Below are positions 51,275 to 58,966 of a DNA stretch of 64,000 nt, piece after piece. Location of the stretch: the NCBI RefSeq assembly GCF_003449015.1, contig NZ_QRGD01000012.1, positions 1 to 64,000 on the forward strand. Direction: 5' to 3'. A program made the translations under genes and the position numbers. The notes below the pieces were generated by a model. It did no database searches. It was given only the letters and a program-made list of their open reading frames with translations, and was not told the DNA's origin. Within the stretch, counting starts at the first letter, position 1. Each line of letters opens with the position of its first letter. The DNA comes from Aureibaculum luteum (GTDB taxonomy: Bacteria; Bacteroidota; Bacteroidia; Flavobacteriales; Flavobacteriaceae).

Positions 51275-53449
51275 ATGAAGACCTTATTAAAGTTTTGTAT
51301 AGTGTTAGTCTTAGTGTTTGGATTTAGTGATTCTATGTCTTCTCAAAACAAAAGTGACTTTACAATGCAAATTGTATTAGATAAAAATGTGGATGTAGGA
51401 GGATTAACATTATATCCAGGCGTTAAGGACAAAAATTCTTATTGGTATTTGCCAAATAAATTAAAATTGGCAAATAATGAAGATGGTACTCCTAAATTTT
51501 CTTTAATAAAATGGGTGTATAATGAAGAAAGTGATGCAGGCGAAGGTATTGGCGGAGGTGTACTGCATTGTGTTTTTGGTTTTGAAGTAACTAAAGAAGA
51601 TGTGGAAAAAGCACAAGAAGAGCTAAAAGGGATTAATCCAAAAGGAAAAATTGTCGGTGCCGTTACCTATAAAAGCGGAGTAGTAAATGTTTCTGTTCCA
51701 AAGCTCAATGATCCTGATTCGCATGAATATGTAGGAGAAACGAAAGCACCCATTATGGATAATAGTTTTATTGCTATTAATTTATTATTGGACAAACGTT
51801 CTACCTCTCTGCTTTGGGAGTCTTTTAATACACCCAACCCTGTAGTCACCTTCAATTTCGATATGGTTATTGCAGGCTATAACTCTCCAATAGAAGCATT
51901 AATAATAATTAATTATGATAAAGTATACAATACCAAAAGGTTTAAAGCAGGAATTGCGACTTCTTGGGCCTCAAGTGATATAGATGCACTTGTTAAGGAA
52001 ACAGTAAATAATGGTGCTATTAAAATTAAAAGCATAGGGGCTAATTTTACGTTTGAGTCATCAATAAAGGAGGCCATAAAAGCTGCTAAGGGTGCCTTTT
52101 TTAAAGAAGATATAGATACCGCAATACCTAAAGTGCCATCTAAGTCTCAGAATAAAGCCAAATCTGCTTCACAATTATTAGCAGAGAGAAAAAAAACTGT
52201 AATAAAAGAAAGGGGCGAAATAATAAAAAGGAATAATGCCAAAAAAGATGAAGCTACCAAAAAAAACAAAGCTGCTTTAGAGAAATCGAATAGCGAAAAA
52301 AAGGATGCAGAGAAAGCAATATCAGCGGCAAGAAAAAAAGCAAATGGAGCAAGTGTTGCGGCCGTTAAAGCAACAAAAATAGCAGATAAAAAAGCCGCTG
52401 ACTTAAAAAAAGCAGTTGAAAATAAAAAAATAGTGAACGATAATGATGATGCTCTTGCTTCAGAAAAAGCAAATGCAGCTAAAAAGGTGGTTACGGCAAA
52501 TAAAGAAGCGAAAAAAGCTAAAGAAAGTGCTATTGAGAAAGGGAAATCTGCAGAAAATGAAGCTTCTAAGGCAGAAGCAATAGCAGCAAGTAAGTCTGGT
52601 GATTTGACAAAAATAGCACAAGTTTTCGATGCAGAATTAGAAGAGTTACCGGAAATACCCTCTATACAAATCACGGCATCTTATACTGTCAAGAAAATCA
52701 GAAAAACAGGTATAGATTCAATAAGTTTTAAAGAGAGTCATCCTACTGTCGTTAATGCCCCTTTTGGAGGTAACTTAGAGATAAGTAGGTCAAGTTGCCC
52801 CAAATGTTTTTTAGAAACCAATTTAGACGATGATGTATTTAAACAGCGGGAAATAGTTACAGTATTGGATGGATTAAATGAGAATGATTTTGTTAAATAT
52901 ATCAATTACGGAACAATACAATTACGTAAAAAACATGAATCAGGAAAAGTTACCTATAAACAAATTAGAATTACGCGAAATGAATTTAAAAAAGAAGGCA
53001 ACTTGTTTAAAATGATTTATGGTTGGAAAGGAGATGTCAACAGGTCTAATTGGTTTAATTATGATTATCAGGTTAATTGGAGCTTTTTTGGTGGAAACGA
53101 TATTGAGACAGACTGGTTAAGTACAAATAAAAGTGTCATTACGCTAAGCCCCCCAATTTCTAGACAGGTAATTACTATTCGTGCAGAAAAAGAACTTTTA
53201 ATAGCGAATAAAGTTAGAATTGTAGATGTTAAAGTTTATTATAATTTAGGTGGGAGAGATTTAATAAAATCATTTACTATATATACAAAAGCTGAAGTTT
53301 TAAGTGGGCAATTAGAGTTTATGCTACCTGTTGGAATACAGGTATATGATTACGAAATCACATGGAGACTATCTGGAAATAGAGAGATTAAATCTGGTAG
53401 AAAAACTACAAGTACAGGAATACTTTTAGTTGATGAACTACCCAATTAA
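51275..53449 (+). CDS. Secreted protein of the operon family with TolA-like coiled coil (paralogue F)
   Basis: The 724-residue protein has a signal peptide (cleavage near M-S-S-Q). N-terminal block: W-Y-L-P-N-K-L, E-D-G-T-P-K-F-S-L-I-K and G-G-G-V-L-H-C-V. Unlike its paralogues it has a long lysine/alanine-rich segment (about 290-445; A-A-V-K-A-T-K-I-A-D-K-K-A-A) that should form a rod-like coiled coil, similar in composition to TolA. A C-P-K-C pair follows near residue 510, then the family C-terminal block (K-Q-R-E-I-V-T-V-L-D-G, I-N-Y-G-T-I-Q-L-R-K-K). The rod could span periplasm or bridge to a partner. Confidence 0.85.
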   Translation: MKTLLKFCIVLVLVFGFSDSMSSQNKSDFTMQIVLDKNVDVGGLTLYPGVKDKNSYWYLPNKLKLANNEDGTPKFSLIKWVYNEESDAGEGIGGGVLHCVFGFEVTKEDVEKAQEELKGINPKGKIVGAVTYKSGVVNVSVPKLNDPDSHEYVGETKAPIMDNSFIAINLLLDKRSTSLLWESFNTPNPVVTFNFDMVIAGYNSPIEALIIINYDKVYNTKRFKAGIATSWASSDIDALVKETVNNGAIKIKSIGANFTFESSIKEAIKAAKGAFFKEDIDTAIPKVPSKSQNKAKSASQLLAERKKTVIKERGEIIKRNNAKKDEATKKNKAALEKSNSEKKDAEKAISAARKKANGASVAAVKATKIADKKAADLKKAVENKKIVNDNDDALASEKANAAKKVVTANKEAKKAKESAIEKGKSAENEASKAEAIAASKSGDLTKIAQVFDAELEELPEIPSIQITASYTVKKIRKTGIDSISFKESHPTVVNAPFGGNLEISRSSCPKCFLETNLDDDVFKQREIVTVLDGLNENDFVKYINYGTIQLRKKHESGKVTYKQIRITRNEFKKEGNLFKMIYGWKGDVNRSNWFNYDYQVNWSFFGGNDIETDWLSTNKSVITLSPPISRQVITIRAEKELLIANKVRIVDVKVYYNLGGRDLIKSFTIYTKAEVLSGQLEFMLPVGIQVYDYEITWRLSGNREIKSGRKTTSTGILLVDELPN

Positions 53450-53475
53450 TAATATAAATTTTAAAACAATTAATT

Positions 53476-54159
53476 ATGAAACGAAAAATCACATTAATTT
53501 TAGGAGCAATACTTATTATAAGTATTTCACAAATTCAAGCACAAAAAACAATTAATTTTCGATTAATCATTAACGATCACGAAGGTAAACCTTTAACAGG
53601 AATGTTCAGAATAGAAACTTCTGTAGAAGTAGATGGTTATGATGATACAAGTTACAAAGATATCTCTGTTTATAATGGGAAAGCATTCTTCCCAGTTGAG
53701 ATGGAAATAAATGAAGAAGATTCAGGAACAATACTTGTGGCTTATTATCCTGCAGAGGAGCCTTACAATAGAATTCTAAGTACTCCAATTTTGGATGATG
53801 ATAAATATAGATTGGAGTCAGAAATAATTGAGTTTACACTTCCAGATAGAAATGAACTTTTCTTTGAATTATCTTTTGGTTACAACGAACAAGAAATTAT
53901 AAGCTCAACAAAGGTTGGAGCTGAACGCGAAGCTTCAAGATCTGAAGAAACAACAGAAATGATGAAGACTTATGCCGAAGCAGGCCTTGATATTTGGGTT
54001 TTTTCTGCAAAAGGAGGAGGAGAAATGGAAGATAGTGAGACGGAAACAAATACCGTTAGAGATAGAGAAATGACAGAAGACGAAGTGAGTAAAAAGTATA
54101 TTGTTAAAATTCCAACAGGTGGGTTAATAATTGAACAGACGAATAAACCTTCTGAATAA
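53476..54159 (+). CDS. Secreted small protein closing the main operon
   Basis: The 227-residue protein has a signal peptide (cleavage near Q-I-Q-A-Q) and a beta-sandwich-like N-terminal part (D-H-E-G-K-P-L-T-G-M-F-R-I-E, resembling a carboxypeptidase-regulatory or prealbumin-like domain). A charged helical stretch (about 145-165) and an acidic C-terminal part follow. It does not show the family blocks. It starts 26 bases after paralogue F and probably belongs to the same transcript. A weak hairpin at 54183-54201 follows. Confidence 0.75.
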   Translation: MKRKITLILGAILIISISQIQAQKTINFRLIINDHEGKPLTGMFRIETSVEVDGYDDTSYKDISVYNGKAFFPVEMEINEEDSGTILVAYYPAEEPYNRILSTPILDDDKYRLESEIIEFTLPDRNELFFELSFGYNEQEIISSTKVGAEREASRSEETTEMMKTYAEAGLDIWVFSAKGGGEMEDSETETNTVRDREMTEDEVSKKYIVKIPTGGLIIEQTNKPSE

Positions 54160-54182
54160 TATTACACTTTTAAGGATTGAGG

Positions 54183-54204
54183 TAGGGCTAAAACTGCCCT
54201 ATTT
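54183..54204 (+). terminator. Weak terminator-like hairpin
   Basis: TAGGGC (54183-54188) pairs with GCCCTA (54196-54201) around TAAAACT, then TTT. The T-tract is short, so termination would be partial. Confidence 0.4.
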
Positions 54205-54317
54205 CCATTCTTTAGTGATAAGTTTATTATTAATAAGGTATGATTTTTTATTATGAATTTATATGAAAATTCAAATCATTAATTGAATACTAAAAAACAA
54301 TGCAAATAAAATGTACC

Positions 54318-55349
54318 ATGAATAAAAGGAAACAAGATTATACAAATGTTAAACTCATTTCTTTTTTTGTTGTTGTTATCTGCTTTATTTTGCCATATTC
54401 GACTACTGCTCAAAACCAAGATAAATCTTCATTACCCACAATTACTTCATTTATGGTAACTAATAAAACTAAAGGAGATGAAAATGGGAGAAAAACCAAT
54501 TGGATTGAATTCAGTTGGAAAACAACAAATGCAAACAGAGTAAAACTCTATAGAGATGGCTTAGAAATAAAAAGTCGTTCTGAACGCTCTAATAGTGAAA
54601 TAGGTTGGCCCTCTTTTATGAAAAGGAGTTTTAAAATCCAGCATAGAAAATCGGCTATTTATGAGCTTGTGGCTGAAAATGATTATGGTAAAGTAACTGA
54701 AAAATTAGATGTCAAGTTCAAGAAAAAGAAAAATACTCAAACTGATACTGAACCTGAAATTCTTGATTTTAAAGTTGAACCAACAAGAATTAAATCAGGG
54801 GATCAAGTTCGTTTTTACTGGAAAGTAAAGAATGCATATAAAGCACATCTCTATGATAGTTTTGGGGAAATTACGTCGCGAATAAAATTTCCAACGGGTA
54901 ATTTTGGTTGGCCTTTGACAATGGATGGTGAATACTCAGAACATTTAAACAAATCTGAAACTTATAAGTTGGTAGTTACCGGAAAGAATGGCACTGTGGC
55001 TAAAAGTGTTAGCGTATATGTAGAGGATAAGAAATGTAAATTAGTTGTTTCGGTTACAGGAATATATGACAAACATACGGATGGTATTGGTATATATAAA
55101 GTAAATTCCAATGGAGTCAATACGTTTTTATTCAAATCATCTGTCAATGAGCTCAATAAACAAGGACAGCTTTCTTATTGGTCTACTATAGCTTTACCAA
55201 CTGGTAACTATTTTTTAGCTCCATATGGTGGAGGAAAAGATAAGAATGGGAATTTTGGAGTAATATATAATCCAAGGAGTATTGATTATACTTGTAAAGA
55301 TGGCAATACTCAATATGTTACTATTAAGGCGGATGTGGCGGAGTATTAA
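54318..55349 (+). CDS. Secreted protein with two Ig-like domains
   Basis: I use the ATG at 54318 (an in-frame ATG lies at 54300). The 343-residue protein has a signal peptide (cleavage near T-T-A-Q). Two homologous Ig-like domains follow: the first has I-E-F-S-W-K-T-T-N-A and I-G-W-P-S, the second V-R-F-Y-W-K-V-K-N-A and F-G-W-P-L, so both carry a W-K core and a G-W-P turn. A C-terminal domain (about 245-343) is rich in glycine and has two cysteines (K-C-K-L, Y-T-C-K-D). It is probably an adhesive or structural accessory of the same secreted system. A 158-base gap separates it from the operon. Confidence 0.75.
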   Translation: MNKRKQDYTNVKLISFFVVVICFILPYSTTAQNQDKSSLPTITSFMVTNKTKGDENGRKTNWIEFSWKTTNANRVKLYRDGLEIKSRSERSNSEIGWPSFMKRSFKIQHRKSAIYELVAENDYGKVTEKLDVKFKKKKNTQTDTEPEILDFKVEPTRIKSGDQVRFYWKVKNAYKAHLYDSFGEITSRIKFPTGNFGWPLTMDGEYSEHLNKSETYKLVVTGKNGTVAKSVSVYVEDKKCKLVVSVTGIYDKHTDGIGIYKVNSNGVNTFLFKSSVNELNKQGQLSYWSTIALPTGNYFLAPYGGGKDKNGNFGVIYNPRSIDYTCKDGNTQYVTIKADVAEY

Positions 55350-55561
55350 TTTTTTTTATACGTGTGATTGTAAATTTTTGAAAAATCTAAAATGGGACTG
55401 CCCCTAAGCTTCCAATAAATTGAAAATTTAAGCTGTATCTCCATTAGTCTTATAAATTATAAACCAGTAAACTTAGAAAAAATGAGAAGGCATAAGAATA
55501 AGAAAGTACTTGATTTTCAGAAAAACAATTTTAAACGATAAAAATGAGCACAATGTTATTA
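55350..55561. other. Intergenic stretch without a recognised gene
   Basis: No reading frame of substance or clear structure was found here; a tiny frame from 55482 encodes only 19 basic residues and is probably chance. The shared operator begins at 55562. Confidence 0.6.
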
Positions 55562-55599
55562 TTCACAAAGACTGCTAGGTATTGACGAAATAGTGAAAG
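55562..55599 (+). promoter_or_regulatory. Shared 38-bp operator, copy 2 (candidate HTCS-binding site)
   Basis: It has the same blocks in the same order as 42271-42308 (TTCACAAA, ACTGCTAG, TTGAC, AATA, TGAAAG), with six mismatches in 38 bases. TTCAC and GTGAA at the two ends also form an inverted pair here. It ends 20 bases before TAACATTG, as in copy 1. Confidence 0.75.
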
Positions 55600-55619
55600 T
55601 ATTTTTTTGTAGAATTTTT

Positions 55620-55627
55620 TAACATTG
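55620..55627 (+). promoter_or_regulatory. -7-like element TAACATTG of the MddA-like gene group
   Basis: It begins 21 bases after the operator end, the same as in the 42329 promoter. It would give a leader of about 85 bases before the ATG at 55719. Confidence 0.55.
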
Positions 55628-55718
55628 TAATATGATTTTAGAATAGTATTTCTTGCTTTCTAAGGCTTCAGTAAAACTTAAAAGTATAAACTATATAAAT
55701 TACAAAAAATTAAATATT

Positions 55719-56456
55719 ATGAATAAAATACTAGTTATCCTATACGGAATAGTAGCTTACATCGTCTTTTTAGTCGCATTTTTATATGCTGTAGGGTTTG
55801 TAGGAAATATTATAGTGCCTAAATCTATTGATACCGGTGTTGATGGGCCTTTGTTACAATCCGCCTTTATAAATATTGGATTGCTCAGCTTATTTGCCAT
55901 GCAACATACTATAATGGCACGTCCCGCTTTTAAAAAGTGGTTGAGTAATTATGTAAATCCAGCTATTGAACGAAGTACATTTGTTTTACTATCTAGCCTT
56001 ATTTTATTGTTAATGTATTGGAAATGGCAACCTATGACGGAAATTGTCTGGAACACTGATGGGCCAATTTCTTTGATCATTACCGTTATATTTTTTTCGG
56101 GTTGGTTAATCGTGCTCTTATCAACTTTTATGATCAGTCATTTTGAATTATTTGGGCTTAGTCAGATTTACGAAAACTTTAAAGATCGGAAATTGACCTA
56201 TCCGCCTTTTCAGGTAAATTATTTTTACAAATTAATAAGACATCCTATGATGCTCGGTTTTATTATTGCCTTTTGGGCTGCTCCTACAATGACTCTTGGA
56301 CGCCTTTTGTTTGCAGTTGTAACCACAACATATATATTCGTTGCGGTCAAATTACTAGAAGAAAAGGATTTAAAAAAGATAATTGGAGAAGAGTATGAAG
56401 AGTATCAAAAAGAGGTGCCAATGATAATTCCATTTTCTAAATTTAAAAAAAGTTAA
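55719..56456 (+). CDS. mddA: Methanethiol S-methyltransferase-like membrane protein (MddA/NnrU family)
   Basis: I use the ATG at 55719, which gives a 245-residue protein with about five transmembrane helices and the family pattern G-F-V-G-N-I-I-V-P-K-S-I-D, A-M-Q-H-T-I-M-A-R-P-A-F-K, E-R-S-T-F-V-L and R-H-P-M-M-L-G-F, which is the SAM-binding region of isoprenylcysteine-methyltransferase-like enzymes. MddA converts methanethiol to dimethyl sulfide; this sequence fits MddA better than generic NnrU, but activity is not proven. An earlier in-frame start at 55653 would add a polar extension and is rejected. It is the first gene under operator copy 2. Confidence 0.78.
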   Translation: MNKILVILYGIVAYIVFLVAFLYAVGFVGNIIVPKSIDTGVDGPLLQSAFINIGLLSLFAMQHTIMARPAFKKWLSNYVNPAIERSTFVLLSSLILLLMYWKWQPMTEIVWNTDGPISLIITVIFFSGWLIVLLSTFMISHFELFGLSQIYENFKDRKLTYPPFQVNYFYKLIRHPMMLGFIIAFWAAPTMTLGRLLFAVVTTTYIFVAVKLLEEKDLKKIIGEEYEEYQKEVPMIIPFSKFKKS

Positions 56457-56649
56457 AAGTGATTGCATATAACCTATGTTGATCTTTTGAAGAGATAAAA
56501 TAATCACACCGATAAATATTACGTGACATAGGGACAATTATAATTTAATCCCGTCCTAATTGATTGGAATTTTAAATTGAAAATAATTAATTTAATATTC
56601 TTAAGAATTCAATAACCAATTTTTACAAACAATATAAAATTTAAAACAC

Positions 56650-57165
56650 ATGGAAACAAAATTTCCACTTGCTTTACTCTTAATTTTCGGAATTTTAGTA
56701 ATAGGATGTAAAGAAAAAGAACAAAAAGTAGTCGTTGAAGAAGTTAAAATTGATTTAGTAAACGATGAATTTCCAGAAGCAAAAAAGGAAATAGTCGAAA
56801 CCTTTGAGGCCATTGCACAAAGTTTAAAGGATGGTGATATGGATAAATTAATTTCCTTCCATGCTTATGGACCAAAGTTTACTGAATTTAAAGATGGTGC
56901 ACTTCGTAATGGAGGAGAAGCAAATGAAACCTATGAACGTAAAGTTTTTAGTGGTGTTACAGAAGTAGTGAAATTTGATGCAAAAGATATGCAGATTGCA
57001 GTTTACGGAGACGTCGCTAATGTAACATTTCATTCTGATTTCCAATTAAAATTTGGTGAGGATCTCGTTGTTGTTAATGATCAAATAACCTTACTATTTG
57101 TAAAAACAGAAGAAGGTTGGAAAATAGTTCATGAACATCATTCTCCATTGAAGAAAGAAGATTAG
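56650..57165 (+). CDS. SnoaL-like (NTF2-fold) lipoprotein
   Basis: The 171-residue protein has a lipoprotein signal ending V-I-G-C20, then an acidic linker and an NTF2-like domain (about 45-165): helical start (E-T-F-E-A-I-A-Q-S-L-K-D-G-D), aromatic-lined strands, and the closing E-E-G-W-K-I-V-H-E-H-H-S. NTF2-like or SnoaL-like proteins bind small ligands or act as cyclases or isomerases; no catalytic assignment is possible. It follows mddA after a 193-base gap, in which I see no second operator copy, and is close to the TPR gene (34 bases). Confidence 0.82.
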   Translation: METKFPLALLLIFGILVIGCKEKEQKVVVEEVKIDLVNDEFPEAKKEIVETFEAIAQSLKDGDMDKLISFHAYGPKFTEFKDGALRNGGEANETYERKVFSGVTEVVKFDAKDMQIAVYGDVANVTFHSDFQLKFGEDLVVVNDQITLLFVKTEEGWKIVHEHHSPLKKED

Positions 57166-57199
57166 GTCAAATAGTTATTAATTTCCAAAACGAGCAATT

Positions 57200-58930
57200 A
57201 TGAAAACAAAAACTAACTTTATTTTATTTAGCCTGATGCTATTGCCAATAGCTTATTTTTTAAATATAACATTTTCAGAAATTACTTCAGAGCGACCAGC
57301 CAAGGCAGGATTAAATTTTATTAAATGTACGTCAACTAAGTATTTATTGACAGACATAGACACTACAAGACAAATCTCTCCACTTTTTGAAAATTTGGGA
57401 AATCTTAATTTCACTATTAGCACCAAAAATGAGCGGGTGCAAGCCTTTTTTAATCAAGGAATGAAATTGAGTTACGCTTTCAATCATGCAGAAGGACATC
57501 GTTCTTTTTTGGAAACGGCTCGGCTAAGCCCTAACACTGCCATGGCGTATTGGGGACAAGCATTTGCATTAGGTCCAAATATAAATGACCCACTACCAGA
57601 TGATGAACGGAAACAAAAAATAAATGAGGCAATGGACAAAGCCTTACAGTTATTGTCTAAGGCTAGTCCCAAGGAAAAAGCATTGATTAATGCATTATCT
57701 GCAAGATATAGTACTGATTTAACAAAAGATGTTGCTGAACTGAATTCGGCCTATATGAACGCTATGAAAAAAGTGGTTCAACAATATCCTGAAGATGTAA
57801 ATATTCAAATTTTGTATGCGGCATCAGTAATGAACACAGTGCCTTGGAATTATTGGGATAAAGATGGAAATCCATCCCCAAATATTAAAGAAGCCAAAGT
57901 AGCTCTTGAAAAAGCAATGGAGCTTGAACCTGAAAACCCTGGTGGGCATCATTACTATATCCATATGGTAGAATTACCTTATCCAGATATGGGTGTAGCA
58001 AGTGCAGATAAACTTATTACTTTAATGCCAGGAGCTGGTCATATTGTTCATATGCCTTCACATATTTATATTAGAGTGGGAAGATATTTAGATGCTGTTA
58101 AAGTGAATCAAGCCGCAATTTTGGCAGATGAAGATTATATTTCACAATGTTTTGCTCAAGGTATATACCCTTTGGGTTATTACCCACATAACATTCATTT
58201 TTTATGGTCATCAGCTAGTTTACTTGGAGCTAGTGATATTGCTATAGATGCGGCCAAAAAAACCGCTGAAAAAGTACCAACGGGAGAATTAGAAACCTTA
58301 ACGTTTTTACAAGATTTTGCTGCTACACCGTTATTAGCATACACGCGGTTTGGAAAATGGAATGAGATTTTGACGATACCTGCTCCTAATCCGAAAATTA
58401 AGCATTTGAGTCTTATGCAGCATTACGCTCGTGGAATTGCTTTTGTAAGAAAAGGTAATGTAAAGGAGGCTCAAGAAGAGTTGGATGCTATTGCTGTACT
58501 TAAGAAAGATCCTGATTTAGAAACATTAGTAGCCACTGCAAACAATGCATCTATCCATGCCGCTAATATTGCTTTTGAAGTGGTGGCAGGAGAGTTAGCA
58601 GCATTAAAAGGTGATTATTCAACATCAATAGAACACCTTGAAAACGCAGTTATTTTTGAAGATGGATTAACCTATACAGAACCCGCTGCATGGCACATAC
58701 CTACACGACAAAATTTGGGAGCGGTACTTTTAAAAGCTGGTAAATTTAGTCAAGCTGAAAAGATATATAAGGAAGATTTGAATATTTTAAGACAAAACGG
58801 ATGGTCTTTAACTGGCTTATATCATAGCTTAAAAGCTCAAGGTAAAATGGAAGAAGCAAAAAAGATAAAAGTAGAATTTGAAAAGGCATGGGAACATGCC
58901 GATATTGAAATAGAAAGTTCTGTGTTGTAA
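57200..58930 (+). CDS. Tetratricopeptide-repeat protein, exported or anchored
   Basis: The 576-residue protein has one hydrophobic N-terminal segment (about 8-25) and TPR-type helical repeats throughout: G-M-K-L-S-Y-A-F-N-H-A-E-G-H-R-S-F near residue 90, A-L-E-K-A-M-E-L-E-P-E-N-P-G, and the last copy G-A-V-L-L-K-A-G-K-F-S-Q-A-E-K-I-Y. A conserved H-M-P-S-H-I-Y-I-R lies in the middle. Such proteins occur as stand-alone secreted TPR proteins in Bacteroidota; a partner-binding or scaffold role is likely. It is tightly linked to the SnoaL-like gene and the beta-barrel gene that follows. Confidence 0.85.
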   Translation: MKTKTNFILFSLMLLPIAYFLNITFSEITSERPAKAGLNFIKCTSTKYLLTDIDTTRQISPLFENLGNLNFTISTKNERVQAFFNQGMKLSYAFNHAEGHRSFLETARLSPNTAMAYWGQAFALGPNINDPLPDDERKQKINEAMDKALQLLSKASPKEKALINALSARYSTDLTKDVAELNSAYMNAMKKVVQQYPEDVNIQILYAASVMNTVPWNYWDKDGNPSPNIKEAKVALEKAMELEPENPGGHHYYIHMVELPYPDMGVASADKLITLMPGAGHIVHMPSHIYIRVGRYLDAVKVNQAAILADEDYISQCFAQGIYPLGYYPHNIHFLWSSASLLGASDIAIDAAKKTAEKVPTGELETLTFLQDFAATPLLAYTRFGKWNEILTIPAPNPKIKHLSLMQHYARGIAFVRKGNVKEAQEELDAIAVLKKDPDLETLVATANNASIHAANIAFEVVAGELAALKGDYSTSIEHLENAVIFEDGLTYTEPAAWHIPTRQNLGAVLLKAGKFSQAEKIYKEDLNILRQNGWSLTGLYHSLKAQGKMEEAKKIKVEFEKAWEHADIEIESSVL

Positions 58931-58966
58931 TCATAACATCGGAAAATAGAAATTAAAACATTGAAC

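Noticed and set aside
52147-52674. 175-residue antisense frame rich in A, S and F
   Set aside because: It is the mirror of the Lys/Ala-rich coiled coil in paralogue F; repetitive coding DNA produces long antisense frames.
55653-55718. N-terminal extension of the MddA-like protein
   Set aside because: The extra 22 residues are polar and unlike the family; the ATG at 55719 begins directly at the first transmembrane helix.
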